Below are positions 17,904-27,545 of a stretch of DNA of 64,000 bases, in pieces. The notes under the pieces were generated by a model, which did not search any database, had not been told where the DNA came from, and saw only the letters and a list, made by a program, of their open reading frames with translations. Each line of letters opens with the position of its first letter. The stretch's first letter is position 1. Origin of the DNA: Actinoalloteichus caeruleus DSM 43889. GTDB lineage: Bacteria > Actinomycetota > Actinomycetes > Mycobacteriales > Pseudonocardiaceae. The DNA lies in assembly GCF_000429185.2 (NCBI RefSeq), contig NZ_AUBJ02000001.1:1798001-1862000 (forward strand), in the 5' to 3' direction. The translations under genes and the position numbers were made by a program.

Positions 17904-19127
17904 ATGGATGAGGCTTACACTTACGAGCGCGGCGCCGACGTGATCTGGCCGGAGATTGACCACCTGATCCCGAAGTCCGTTTTCGCGGAACTGTCGGAGG
18001 AGGCGGAGGAAAACGACAGGAACGGACGGTTGTCGGATCGCAGTGTGGACATCCTGCGGTCCGCCGGGTATTTCGGCCTGCCGATTCCGACCGAGTTCGG
18101 TGGGAGTGGGGCCTCGTTGGCGGAGTGCTGTGCCGTGCAGCGGGCGGTGGGCGCGGCCGATCCGGCGCTGGCGGTCGGCGCGAACATGCACCTGTTCTCG
18201 CTGGGTTTCATGGTGGAGCACTGGCGTCGACACCAGGACGAGTCGGCCCAACTGCTCCGGGACGTGGCCCGGGACAACCTGGTGATCGGTTCGGCGTTCG
18301 CCGAACCGGGGCTGGGCGGCGCGCTCACCCGGTCCAACTGCCCGGCCCGCAGGGTGGGTGACAGCTGGATCGCCAACGGCGTGAAGGTGCCCTGCTCGCT
18401 GGCCGAGCGGAGCGACGTCCTGTGCCTCCAGGTGGTCGACGAGGCAGGCGGGCCGGAGAGCCTGGTCGTGGCGCTGTTGCCCACCAACAGCCCGGGGGTG
18501 TCGATCGACCGGACCTGGGACACCCTGGGGATGCGGGCGTCCGAGTCGGACGCGGTCCGGCTGACCGAGTGCGAGATCACCTCGGACATGGTGATCCACC
18601 GCAGCGAGCCGGGGTCGATGGGTGACGAGGTGTTCGCCGCGGGGCTCGGCTGGTTCTGCACCACGGCGACCGCGCTGTACCTGGGTGCGGTGTCCGCGTC
18701 GATCGACCAGGCCCGGGCCGCCCTGGCCAAGTCGCCGATCAGCCACCTGAGCGCGTCGAGGTCGGCGTTGCCGTCGTTCCAGGCCGCGCTCGGTGACATC
18801 TACGCGGAGGTGTTGCCGTTGGAGGCGGCCTGCGTGGGCCTGGCCCGCCAGCTGGACGAGGACAGGGTGGACCCTCGTACCCTGGCGCCGGCCCTGATGG
18901 CGCTCAAGCACCAGTCGGTGGAGATCGCCATCCGCGCGGTCGAGATGGCCTCCGAGCTGGTGGGGGTGGCCTCCTACTCGTCGAGCGGGACGGCGTCGCG
19001 CCTCATCCGGGACGTGCACGCGGTGCGCTTCCACCCACCGACACGGTTCGTCACCCGGCAGGCGCTCGGGAGGTGGGCGCTGAACCTGCCGTGGAGCTTC
19101 GAACTGGCCGAGCGTCCGACCGACTAG
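17904..19127 (+). CDS. Acyl-CoA-dehydrogenase-fold flavoprotein, candidate N-oxygenase
   Basis: 407 residues with the acyl-CoA dehydrogenase fold (PTEFGGSGASLAECCAVQRA; SAFAEPGLGGALT; C-terminal four-helix bundle). The catalytic glutamate motif of true dehydrogenases (YEGT) is missing; the end reads LIRDVHAVRFHPPT, as in family members recruited as two-component monooxygenases. In the caerulomycin pathway the oxime is made by the two-component flavin monooxygenase CrmH, and this gene is the best local candidate; that assignment is inference. No flavin reductase gene is seen nearby, so reduced flavin would come from elsewhere. First gene of the biosynthetic block. Confidence 0.7.
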   Translation: MDEAYTYERGADVIWPEIDHLIPKSVFAELSEEAEENDRNGRLSDRSVDILRSAGYFGLPIPTEFGGSGASLAECCAVQRAVGAADPALAVGANMHLFSLGFMVEHWRRHQDESAQLLRDVARDNLVIGSAFAEPGLGGALTRSNCPARRVGDSWIANGVKVPCSLAERSDVLCLQVVDEAGGPESLVVALLPTNSPGVSIDRTWDTLGMRASESDAVRLTECEITSDMVIHRSEPGSMGDEVFAAGLGWFCTTATALYLGAVSASIDQARAALAKSPISHLSASRSALPSFQAALGDIYAEVLPLEAACVGLARQLDEDRVDPRTLAPALMALKHQSVEIAIRAVEMASELVGVASYSSSGTASRLIRDVHAVRFHPPTRFVTRQALGRWALNLPWSFELAERPTD

Positions 19128-19147
19128 TGGACCAGGCGGGTTTCCCC

Positions 19148-19165
19148 CCGCCCCGTACGGGGCGG
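19148..19165. terminator. 18-bp perfect palindrome
   Basis: CCGCCCCGTACGGGGCGG, 20 nt after the preceding stop. As RNA it would fold with a very tight loop. Terminator or protein site. The remainder of 19166-19581 shows no gene. Confidence 0.45.
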
Positions 19166-19581
19166 ACGGTGATCGGGTCGCCGGCCGAGCCCGTGCCCCG
19201 GTGGCCGGGCCCGGGCACGCTCGCCCCGGCGGTGTGGTGGTCCAGCCGGTGCCGTGCGCCGGTGTGGCCCTCGCGCCAGGAAGCCGCTCCCCCGGTCGTC
19301 CCCCCTCCGCCGTCCCGCTCGGGTGGGAGGTCGGCGTGTGGTGCGGCAGCACCGACCCGCCGGCGGTCACCCAGGCTGCCCTCGTCCCGTCCCTCCTACC
19401 GCACGGTCCTGCTCCCCCTGGCCCGGCCCGAGAACGCGGCGCGGGTCAGCGGGGAGCCGGAGGGCCGGCCGGCCGGTACGACCTCCGGAGCGCCCCGGTG
19501 TTCCCGGCGTTCGCGGCGGCTCGGATCCGGCCGTTGACGCGTTCCGGCTTTGCTCACCCCCAACCGCTGAGAGAGGACACC

Positions 19582-20643
19582 ATGTCGGAAATGACCGCCG
19601 CGGAGGTAGCGGCTCGTCGCAAGGTGATGCAGTGGCTGTTCGGCACGATGGCGACGCAGGTCGTGGGCGTGTCCGCCAGGTTGAACCTGGCCGAGGCCAT
19701 CGGTGACGAGGAGGCACACGTCGACGACCTGGCCAAGGCCTACGACATCCCGGCGGAGCGGTTGAACAGGCTGCTGCGAGCGCTGGCCGCCCTGGGGCTC
19801 TGCGAGGAGCGGAGCCCGGGGAGTTTCGCGCTCAACGACGCCGGCTCCCTGCTGCGCCGGGACACGCCCCGGTCGCTGCACTACCTGGTGCTGCTGCTCA
19901 CCGAGCCGGTCATGCAGGAGGCGTGGCTGAACCTGGGAACGAGCGTGCGAACCGGTCGGACGGCGTTCGAGGACCTCTTCGACGAGCCGGTGTTCCAGTA
20001 CATGGCCAACAAGCCGGAGTTGTCGCAGTTGTTCAACGCGGCGATGAGCCAGCGCACCAGGTCCGACGGGGTGGCGGGGTCGCTGCCCGAGCACTACGAC
20101 TTCGCCCGGTTCACCTCGCTGACCGACATCGGTGGCGGGGACGGCACCCTGCTCGCCGCGGTGCTCGCCGAGTTCCCCACGTTGAAGGGTGTCCTGTTCG
20201 ACACCCCGCAGGGGGTGGCCGAGGCCAAGGCCACCCTCGACGGCGCCGGGTTGAGTGACCGCTGTGGCGTGGTGGGCGGTGACTTCTTCGACTCGGTCCC
20301 CTCGGGCTCCGACCTGTACATGATCAAGAGCGTGCTGCACAACTGGGATGACGAGCGGTGCGTCGAGATCCTCCGGCGCGTCAGGGCCGGCATCCCGCCG
20401 GAGGGCCGGTTGTTGATCATCGAGCCGGTTCTCCCCGAGGTCGTCAGCTCGGACACGGCCCGGATCGAGGCGGCCGAGGACCCGTACATGAGTGATCTGA
20501 ACATGATGGTCCTCATCGGCGGCCGGGAACGGACCCGCACGGACTTCGAGAAGTTGTGCGGCGACTCCGGTTTCGCCGTCGAACGCGTCATCGACCTGCC
20601 GGCCGACGTGGACTTCAGCCTGGTGGAGGCCCGCCCGGTCTGA
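19582..20643 (+). CDS. O-methyltransferase (dimerisation plus SAM domain)
   Basis: 353 residues. The N-terminal winged-helix dimerisation domain (about 1-90, with LAEAIGDEEAHVDDLAKAY) is followed by a SAM domain with motif TDIGGGDGTLLAAVL and the catalytic-base region KSVLHNWDDERC (His of HNWDD), typical of plant-COMT-like bacterial O-methyltransferases. GAGAGGAC precedes the ATG. In 2,2'-bipyridine pathways such an enzyme methylates the C4 hydroxyl, which comes from the malonate carbonyl. Convergent with the aminotransferase gene, separated by a strong hairpin. Confidence 0.85.
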   Translation: MSEMTAAEVAARRKVMQWLFGTMATQVVGVSARLNLAEAIGDEEAHVDDLAKAYDIPAERLNRLLRALAALGLCEERSPGSFALNDAGSLLRRDTPRSLHYLVLLLTEPVMQEAWLNLGTSVRTGRTAFEDLFDEPVFQYMANKPELSQLFNAAMSQRTRSDGVAGSLPEHYDFARFTSLTDIGGGDGTLLAAVLAEFPTLKGVLFDTPQGVAEAKATLDGAGLSDRCGVVGGDFFDSVPSGSDLYMIKSVLHNWDDERCVEILRRVRAGIPPEGRLLIIEPVLPEVVSSDTARIEAAEDPYMSDLNMMVLIGGRERTRTDFEKLCGDSGFAVERVIDLPADVDFSLVEARPV

Positions 20644-20714
20644 CCGGTTCGCGACCCACCGCCGAGTACCGAGCACGCGGGGAGGTCGCACCGACACTCG
20701 GGCGGGGTTCACCG

Positions 20715-20756
20715 CCGTCCGGGGGCGGCACCGCGCACGGCGCCGCCCCCGGACGG
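20715..20756. terminator. Bidirectional 15-bp stem-loop
   Basis: Perfect 15-bp stem CCGTCCGGGGGCGGC / GCCGCCCCCGGACGG, 12-nt loop, between convergent genes and ending 6 bp from the aminotransferase stop. Confidence 0.8.
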
Positions 20757-20761
20757 GGTGG

Positions 20762-22333
20762 TCACGACAGCACCAGTCGGTCCCCGTCCTGGTCGCGCAG
20801 GGCGGTGAACAGCGAACGCAACGCCGTCTCCGTGCGGTCGATCTCCTCGTCGGTGATGTACAGGGAAGGCGAGAAGCGGAGGAAGCCGCTGCGCGGGCCG
20901 GCCGGCAACACCCGGATGTGGTGCTCGCGGAGCAGGAAGCCGGCGAGGACGTAGCCGAGGAACCCGTGGGCCGCCTTCTCCCGGATCGCCTGGGAGGTGG
21001 CGTTCGACTGGTCCCGCAGTTCCAGGGCCAGCATGAGCCCGGTCCCCCAGACCGCGCTGACCACGTCGGAGTGGTCGGCGCGCACCGACTCCAGCATGGC
21101 CTCCAACCGCTGCCCGCGCTCCCGCACCCGCTGGTAGACGCGCCCGCCGTCGGCTTCGACCATCTCCAGCACCTTGAGCGCGATGGAGGCGGAGAGACCG
21201 TCCTTGGCGAAGGTCGAGCTGTGGATGACCTCCATCGCCGGCAGGAAGCGGTCCTGGCGGATCAGGGCCACCGAGTTCTTGACGATCCCGCCCCCGATGG
21301 CCTTGGCCAGCGTGTAGTAGTCGCCTCGGATGCCCAGGAGCGCGCTGCCGAAGAACGCCCCGGTGCGACCGATGCCGGTCTGCACCTCGTCGACGACCAG
21401 CGGGCAGCCGAGGGTGTCGCGGAGCCGGTGGAGTTCCTCGGCCAGTTCCGGTGTCACCGTCTTCATCCCGGATCCCCCGCGCACGGGTTCGACGAAGATG
21501 GCGGCGACGACGGGGAAGTCCCGTTCGACGACCCGGACGGTGTCCTTGTCGAGGGACAGGGTGAGCACGCTCCGACGCTCGTCCTCGACGATCTTGCCGA
21601 TGAGCTCCGGCTCGTCGGCGGGCAGGAAACGCGCCGGTGACGACAACGCGGTGAACGGGGTCCGCCAGGGTTCGTTCTGGGTGAGCTGGATGCTGCCGAC
21701 GAGTTTGCCGTGGAAGGAGCCGTCCAGGGTGAGGAACAGCGGCCGTTCGGCGCGGCGTTCGTCGTTGTGGCGGTGGATCTCGGCGATGACGCCGTCGACG
21801 TCGCCCGCCCCGCCACCGACGAGGGGGAGGGAGGCGGTGTCCAGGGTGGCCGTTCCGGTGGTGAGGGCTTCCCTGGCGGTGTCGAGTTCGGTATCGATCT
21901 CGGCGAACAGCGCGGTGATCCGCTCCTGCCGTTCGAGCTCCGCGTGCTTCATGCAGATCTCGTTGGCCTCGGCTCCGCTGTTGGCGAAGATGGCGTTGTA
22001 GCGGTCGTCACGGCCGGTCTCGCGCCGCATGATGTCGTTGAGGATGCGGCTGATCTGGTTGGCGCGGGGCTGTCGGGAGAGCTGGGCGTGGACGACTGTG
22101 CCGGCGTCCAGGGCGGCCTTGGCGTGGGCGATGATCTCGGGGTGGTTGTGCCCGAAGATGAGGGATCCGAAACCGCAGGCGTGGTCGAGGACCGGGACCT
22201 CCCTGCCCTCGTCGTCGAGGTAGTAGACCGTGTTCCCCTCGGCGCGGACGTACTCGACTCCGAGTCCCATGCTCGTCAGCCAGCCGTTCAGTACGGCGTC
22301 CGCGTAGACGGGCTCACCGGATGGATGGGTCAT
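20762..22333 (-). CDS. crmG: Class III PLP aminotransferase, CrmG-like
   Basis: 523 residues from ATG 22333 (AAGAGG 6 nt upstream). Fold-type I class III: cofactor region NSGAEANE, DEVQTGIGRTG, and the Schiff-base lysine in LAKAIGGG (Lys344 by this start). About 80 residues (roughly 130-195, including a stretch rich in Thr/Ala/Gly) are inserted relative to ordinary acetylornithine-type enzymes. That size and insertion fit the bipyridine aminotransferase CrmG, which converts the aldehyde to an amine before oxime formation. Faces away from the monooxygenase gene across a 275-bp promoter region. An acetylornithine-family enzyme of other function is the alternative. Confidence 0.75.
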   Translation of the reverse strand: MTHPSGEPVYADAVLNGWLTSMGLGVEYVRAEGNTVYYLDDEGREVPVLDHACGFGSLIFGHNHPEIIAHAKAALDAGTVVHAQLSRQPRANQISRILNDIMRRETGRDDRYNAIFANSGAEANEICMKHAELERQERITALFAEIDTELDTAREALTTGTATLDTASLPLVGGGAGDVDGVIAEIHRHNDERRAERPLFLTLDGSFHGKLVGSIQLTQNEPWRTPFTALSSPARFLPADEPELIGKIVEDERRSVLTLSLDKDTVRVVERDFPVVAAIFVEPVRGGSGMKTVTPELAEELHRLRDTLGCPLVVDEVQTGIGRTGAFFGSALLGIRGDYYTLAKAIGGGIVKNSVALIRQDRFLPAMEVIHSSTFAKDGLSASIALKVLEMVEADGGRVYQRVRERGQRLEAMLESVRADHSDVVSAVWGTGLMLALELRDQSNATSQAIREKAAHGFLGYVLAGFLLREHHIRVLPAGPRSGFLRFSPSLYITDEEIDRTETALRSLFTALRDQDGDRLVLS

Positions 22334-22608
22334 CACCAACCTCTTTCCTGTGCGGGGAACGTCCGTGCCGCCGACCGGTACCGGGAACGGCCGGCGCTGG
22401 GGTTCTCGGCATCGCGTCGCCCACCATGCCGGAACCGGCGGTGCGACGCGTGGGGGGACTGGTCACGTGACCATTCTCCGCCGTGCCGACCTCTTCATTA
22501 GAGTCGTTCTCCGCCACGGGTACAACGGGTCTACATCGCATGGCATAGAACGCGACTCCTACCACCGCCATATTGTTCCGCCATAATTTTCCCTGGAATA
22601 GTGGTACG
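22334..22608. promoter_or_regulatory. Divergent promoter region
   Basis: Shared upstream region of the aminotransferase (minus) and flavin monooxygenase (plus). GC content falls near 22500-22600. No copy of the TGACTG palindrome or of an iron box is present. Confidence 0.4.
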
Positions 22609-23724
22609 GTGCGAAAATCAGCGGAAATCGCGGGCGCCGGCTTCGCGGGACTGACGGTCGCCACCGAACTCGCCCGTCTCGGGTGGCGGGTCCAGGTCCA
22701 CGAATCCGCCGATCGGCCGCGCACCTTCGGCGCGGGGATCTTCCTCTGGGACAACGGCCTGCACGTCCTGCGGGAGCTCGGGGTCGTCGACCGGGTGCTG
22801 GCGGGCTGCCACGAGGCCGTGCTGTGGGAGGAGCGGACGGCCACCGGCGAGCGGATCGGCGTGCGCCCCCTGGCCGCGCGGGGCGGGCTGCGCCTGGTGA
22901 CCCTGCCCCGCCACCGTCTCATGACGTCGCTGCTCTCGGCCGCGGGCGAGGCGGGAGTGCGGGTGCGGACGAGGTCCAGGGCGGTGGGCGCGGACCCCGA
23001 CGGCGCGTTGCTGACCGCCGGTGGGCACCGGTGGGAGGCGGACCTGGTGGTGAGCGCCGAGGGCATCCGCTCCGCGCTGCGGGTCAGTCTGGGCGTGCCG
23101 ACCGAGCACGTGGTGTTCTCCGCTGGAGCGTGCCGGTTGTTGGTGCCCTGGGGCCGGGTTCCGGGTGGTGGGGACATGTGGCGCCAGTACGTCAACTTCA
23201 GCGACTCCCGGTCCCGGCGGCGCGTGTTGTACGTGCCGTGCGGGAACGAGGTCGTGTACCTGCTGCTCGGGGCGGAGGAGACCGATCCGGCGTTGCGCCG
23301 CCCGCTCGACCCGGGGCCGTGGTGCGCGACCTTCCCCCCGCTGCGGTCGCTGTTGTCCGAGCTGCCGCCGAGGCCTCGGTTCGACCGGTACGAGGCGCTG
23401 CGGCTCACCACCTGGTCGGTGGGCCGGGTGGGTCTGGTCGGGGACGCGGCGCACGCCATGCCACCCACGCTGGGGCAGGGCGCGGGCACGGCGCTGTCGA
23501 ACTCGCTGGCCCTGGCGCGTTCGGTGGACGGGTCGGGGGATGTCCAGGCGGGGTTGCGCTCGTGGGAGGCGGCGCAGCGGCCGATGGTGGACCTGACCCT
23601 GGAGGAGTCGGTGCGGGGTGTGTCGTACATGTACCCGGGGCCGGGGTCCCCTGGGCTGGACGGGTGGCCGGGGAGCGCGTTCGACATCGCCGCCCACCGG
23701 GTGCCACCGCGTCGCGGCGGGTGA
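22609..23724 (+). CDS. Class A FAD-dependent monooxygenase
   Basis: 371 residues. The dinucleotide-binding motif is AGAGFAGLTVATELARLGWR, and the second FAD motif is GLVGDAAHAMPPTLGQGAG; the DG-type segment reads LVVSAEGIRSALR. GTG 22609 places the Rossmann strand right at the N-terminus; an upstream in-frame TTG at 22573 is less likely. The family hydroxylates aromatic rings using NAD(P)H. The known caerulomycin and collismycin scaffolds need no obvious ring hydroxylase of this class, so this gene may mark an extra tailoring step or have been recruited for another oxidation. Faces the loading-ligase gene tail to tail. Confidence 0.75.
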   Translation: MRKSAEIAGAGFAGLTVATELARLGWRVQVHESADRPRTFGAGIFLWDNGLHVLRELGVVDRVLAGCHEAVLWEERTATGERIGVRPLAARGGLRLVTLPRHRLMTSLLSAAGEAGVRVRTRSRAVGADPDGALLTAGGHRWEADLVVSAEGIRSALRVSLGVPTEHVVFSAGACRLLVPWGRVPGGGDMWRQYVNFSDSRSRRRVLYVPCGNEVVYLLLGAEETDPALRRPLDPGPWCATFPPLRSLLSELPPRPRFDRYEALRLTTWSVGRVGLVGDAAHAMPPTLGQGAGTALSNSLALARSVDGSGDVQAGLRSWEAAQRPMVDLTLEESVRGVSYMYPGPGSPGLDGWPGSAFDIAAHRVPPRRGG

Positions 23725-24083
23725 ACCGGCGGTGGTGGGGGGCGCTGGTCGCCCGGATCGCGCCGTCGCCGCGTGGCGAGCCGGGGATGGCCCGGCGTTT
23801 CGGGTGGCGCGATGGGTGGCCCGTGCCCCTCCCCCCTCGTCGTCCGGCGGTAGGGGACGGCGGTCGAGTTCCGTGGTGTCCCGCTCCGTCGGCGCGGTGG
23901 TCCGTCATCCCCGGGGGCCCGCGCCGCTCCCGCCCCGCCGGAGGTTCGGGGTCGGCACCGCCGGGCCAACCCCGACCGCGCCGCGGCCGACGGTCGACGG
24001 GGCGGCCGCTCGGTCGGCGGCGGGCAACCCGGTGGTCGCTGGCCACCCGGCGGGGTGCGGATGCGGGGTGGCCCTCCCCGCCG
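23725..24083. other. Convergent intergenic stretch
   Basis: 359 bp between two convergent genes; no protein features and no outstanding perfect stem found by eye. Confidence 0.35.
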
Positions 24084-26036
24084 CTACCGGTCCTCGGCGG
24101 CGAGGGCGCGCAACCGCTTCTTGTCCACCTTGCCGATGCCCAGGTAGGGCAGCGCGTCGACGAACTCCAGGCGCTCCGGGAGCTTGTAGCGGGCCAGGCC
24201 GCGGTGGACGAGGTACCGGCGGACGTCGACGAGCGTGGGCGGGGTCCCGTCGGCCACCACGAAGAGGCACACCTCCTCCCCGTAGCGGGGGTGGGGGCCG
24301 GCGACGGCCGCCGCCGCCGCGATCGAGGGGTGCTCGGCCGCCATCAGTTCGAGTTCGACCGCCGAGATCTTCTCGCCGCCCCGGTTGATGACGTCCCGGT
24401 TGCGCCCCTCGACGATCAGGGAGCCGGAGGGGTGCACCCGGACCAGGTCCCCCGTCCGGTAGAAGCCGTCGGCGGTGAAGGTGCTCGCGTTGGACTCCTC
24501 GTCGCCGTAGTACCCGGCGACGGTGTAGGGGCCCCGGGTCAGCAGCGCGCCGAGTTCCCCCGGTGGCACCGGGTCGCCGGCGTCGTCGACGACCCGGATC
24601 TCGTCGGCCGGGGACGCCGGCCGGCCCTGGGTGTCGAACACGACCTCGTCGGTGTCGTCGAGGGCCGTGTAGCAGAGCAGTCCCTCACTCATGCCGTAGC
24701 ACTGCTGGACCTGGCACCCGAGCACGGCGGGCACCTCCTCCACCTGGCCTCGGCGTGGGCGGGCGCCGCCCACCTGCAGGACACGCAGGCTCGACAGGTC
24801 GTGGGTGGTGGCGCGGCCCGCGTCGACCCACCGTTCGACCAGGGCGGGGACGAGGGTGGTGTGGGTGACCCGTTCCCGTTCGACGAGGGCGAAGGCCTGT
24901 TCCGGTTCGGTGCTGGCTCCCAGGACGACGCGTCCCCCGGCGGCGAGGGTGCCCAGCACCCCCGGGCAGCCCAGGACGAACCCGTGGGTGGCTGGCATGA
25001 CGGCCAGGTACACCGACTCGGGTCCGACACCGGCCAGGGCGGGGGTGTGGCGCAGCTGGTAGCCGTAGGCCTCCTGGAGCCGGGGGATGACCTTGGGGGG
25101 TCCGGTGGTGCCGCTGGAGAGCAGGCACAACGCGGCCCGGTCGAGGTCGGGCGCGGGCTCGGCGGTGTCCTGGACCGCCGGTCCCCCGGCGCCGTCCTCG
25201 GCGGGGGCGCACAGCGCGGCCAGGTCGACGCAGGAGGGGTCGGGCTCTCCGCTGAGCAACACGGTGCCCAGGCAGGCGTGTTCCTCCCGCAGCCGCTGGG
25301 CCATGGCGAGGTGGTCGAACCGCGCGTGCCGGCGGGGGACCGCGATCGCCACCGGGCGGGCCGTGCGGACGACGTGGTCGAGTTCGTAGTGCCGGAGGGC
25401 GATCGGCGTCATGATCGGGGTGGCGCCGATGCGGGACAGCGCGAGCGCCAGCACGACGAGTTCGGGCTCGTTGGGCAGTTGCACGACGACCATGTCGCCC
25501 GCGCGCACCCCGAGCGCGGTCAGCCGTGCCGCGGTCGCGCTCACCGCCGAGCGGAGCTCGCCGCGGGTCAGCCGGCGTTCGCCGGCGACGAGGGCGACCT
25601 GGTCGGCTTCGGCGGGGGCGTCGTCGAGCACGATCTGGTCGACGCGGCGGGGGATCCAGTAGCCGGCCGACCGGTACTCGGCCGCCCGCGCCGGTGAGAT
25701 GCGCACCAGCCCGTCCTCGCCGGTTCGGGAAGCGTCCCCGCCGGGGGCCGCGGTGTCGGTGGCCGGGGCCCCACCGCCGTTGACCGCGGGGGCGGCGTGC
25801 TCGTCCCCGGCCGCGGGGGTGGCGCCGGCGGCCTCGATGCGCGCGCTGAGCTCACCCAGGGTGTAGTCGTGTGCGTCCCACAGGTCGACCACGATGCCGT
25901 AGTCACGGCCGAGCCGGGCCTCCAGTTCCACGGTCTCGGTGGAATCGAGCGCGAGGTGGGCGCGCAACCGCAGGTCGGGCGCGATCTCCTGCTCCTCGAC
26001 ACCGAGTTCGGTCAGAATCCTTCGCAGTTCTTCCAC
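24084..26036 (-). CDS. Carrier protein fused to aryl-type adenylation domain (picolinate loading)
   Basis: 650 residues. The N-terminal carrier domain (1-70) has the phosphopantetheine serine in LALDSTETVELE (Ser32). A 35-residue Ala/Gly/Pro linker follows. The adenylation domain resembles DhbE/EntE free-standing aryl ligases: A3 LLSSGTTGPPK at 305-315, QQCYGMSEGLLCYT, YRTGDLVR, and the A10-type ending GIGKVDKKRL. Carrier-first order is the reverse of the common A-T arrangement. In bipyridine pathways a loading ligase activates picolinate. GTG start at 26036. Divergent from the picolinate-forming genes across 230 bp. Confidence 0.8.
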   Translation of the reverse strand: MEELRRILTELGVEEQEIAPDLRLRAHLALDSTETVELEARLGRDYGIVVDLWDAHDYTLGELSARIEAAGATPAAGDEHAAPAVNGGGAPATDTAAPGGDASRTGEDGLVRISPARAAEYRSAGYWIPRRVDQIVLDDAPAEADQVALVAGERRLTRGELRSAVSATAARLTALGVRAGDMVVVQLPNEPELVVLALALSRIGATPIMTPIALRHYELDHVVRTARPVAIAVPRRHARFDHLAMAQRLREEHACLGTVLLSGEPDPSCVDLAALCAPAEDGAGGPAVQDTAEPAPDLDRAALCLLSSGTTGPPKVIPRLQEAYGYQLRHTPALAGVGPESVYLAVMPATHGFVLGCPGVLGTLAAGGRVVLGASTEPEQAFALVERERVTHTTLVPALVERWVDAGRATTHDLSSLRVLQVGGARPRRGQVEEVPAVLGCQVQQCYGMSEGLLCYTALDDTDEVVFDTQGRPASPADEIRVVDDAGDPVPPGELGALLTRGPYTVAGYYGDEESNASTFTADGFYRTGDLVRVHPSGSLIVEGRNRDVINRGGEKISAVELELMAAEHPSIAAAAAVAGPHPRYGEEVCLFVVADGTPPTLVDVRRYLVHRGLARYKLPERLEFVDALPYLGIGKVDKKRLRALAAEDR

Positions 26037-26266
26037 GACGTCGCCCTCACCGCGCAGCAGGAATTGTCCGACACCTGATCAAGGTATTGCCGACGGCGCT
26101 CCGGAGAAATCCGACTCTGGTCGTAGAACCTTCAGTACCGAACGGCCAGTAGCCATACCAGGCACGGGCCCGGAGGATCGAAATCGCGGGCCCAGGTGAA
26201 TTGACCGACCGCGTGTGCGGAACGCGGCGACGGCGGTTCCCGGAACTACGGAGAAGTGACGGCGGT

Positions 26267-27517
26267 ATGCCAGCAGACCGGTACATGGTTCCCTATCCTT
26301 CGCGCGGCACGGTGCTCGGCGACACGGAGCTCGGTGCCGTGAGCGAGGCGCTGCGGTCAGACCAGACTCTGTCCGCGGGTGGTTATCGCGAGGCCTTCGA
26401 GCGGCGGTTCGCCGATCTGGTGGGCAGTCGGCACGCGGTGTCGGTCACCAGCGGCACGGTGGCGGTGCAACTCGGCATCGCGCTGCTCGGCCTGCGCCCC
26501 GGGGACGAGGTGATCGCGACCCCCCAGACGTACAAGGCCACGGTGCAACCCCTGTTGGACGCGCCGGTGACGGTGCGGTTCTGCGACGTGGACCCGCACA
26601 CCCTCAACGCCGACCCCCGGAGCGTCGAGGCGTTGATCACCGACCGGACCCGGGCGATCCTGCTGGTGCACTACGGCGGGCTGGTCGCGGACATGAACGA
26701 GATCATGCGCATCGCCCGCGCGCACGACCTCCTGGTGCTGGAGGACTGCGCGCACGCGCTGGGCAGCGTCTACCACGGGCGGCGGCCCGGGACGCTCGCC
26801 GACATCGGGTGCTTCAGCTTCCACTCCAGCAAGAACATCACCACCCTCGGCGAGGGCGGCATGGTGACGGTCAACCGGGACGACTGGGCGGAGCGGCTGG
26901 ACCTGATGCGCTCCAACGAGTCCGACAGCGTGTACGCCGACGCCCCCAGGCTCATCGGCGACCGCAAGCGGGCCTCGGCGTGGATGTTGCACCCCGGTAA
27001 CGCCTTCACCCATGACTGCGTGGAGATCCGGCACCCGGGGACGAACGCGACGTTGTGCGAACCGGGCGCGGCCATGGGCCTGGCCCAGTTGGACCGGCTG
27101 GACCGGCTGATCTCCCGGAGGCGGGCGATCGCGGCGAAGATCAACGCCGTGCTGGAACGCTACTCGTTCGCACGCCCCGTCCAGGAGCCACCCGGTGTGG
27201 TGAGCGCCTACCACCTCTACACGTTCCTGCTGGAGACCGAGGACGGCCAGGCGCGCGACGCCGTGGTCGACAGCCTCGACCAGCGGGGGGTCGAGATGCG
27301 GCTGCGGTACTTCCCGCTGCACCTGCTGCCCGAGTGGCGAGCCAGGGGGCACGAGCTGGGTGAGTGCCCGGTCGTCGAACGCCTGTGGTTCGAACGGCAG
27401 ATCAACCTGCCCTGCCAGCCGAGTCTCTCCGACGCGCAGGTCTCCCACCTGCTGGAGGTGCTGGACCGGACGTTGGCCGAGGCGGAGAACGGCATCCGCG
27501 CGTTGGCGCGGACTTGA
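26267..27517 (+). CDS. DegT/DnrJ/EryC1-type PLP aminotransferase
   Basis: 416 residues from ATG 26267 (GGAGAAG ten nt upstream). Signature parts: VTSGTVAVQLGIALLGLRPGDEV, LEDCAHALGSVYHG, and the PLP lysine in FSFHSSKNITTLGEGG. The family makes amino-sugars, but here it is followed 28 nt later by a monomeric sarcosine oxidase-like gene, the pairing expected for picolinate formation from lysine (2-aminotransferase, then piperideine-2-carboxylate oxidase, as in NikC/NikD). The lysine assignment is inference from context. The protein retains the EIRHPGTNATLCEPGAAMGLAQLDRLD core. Confidence 0.75.
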   Translation: MPADRYMVPYPSRGTVLGDTELGAVSEALRSDQTLSAGGYREAFERRFADLVGSRHAVSVTSGTVAVQLGIALLGLRPGDEVIATPQTYKATVQPLLDAPVTVRFCDVDPHTLNADPRSVEALITDRTRAILLVHYGGLVADMNEIMRIARAHDLLVLEDCAHALGSVYHGRRPGTLADIGCFSFHSSKNITTLGEGGMVTVNRDDWAERLDLMRSNESDSVYADAPRLIGDRKRASAWMLHPGNAFTHDCVEIRHPGTNATLCEPGAAMGLAQLDRLDRLISRRRAIAAKINAVLERYSFARPVQEPPGVVSAYHLYTFLLETEDGQARDAVVDSLDQRGVEMRLRYFPLHLLPEWRARGHELGECPVVERLWFERQINLPCQPSLSDAQVSHLLEVLDRTLAEAENGIRALART

Positions 27518-27545
27518 CGCCCACCGGGCAGGAAGGCGCTGAGCA

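Noticed and set aside
22683-25697. 1004-codon plus-strand frame across the monooxygenase and the antisense ligase
   Set aside because: It spans two convergent, well-recognised genes in the wrong frame; composition is Arg/Gly/Ala-rich with no motifs.
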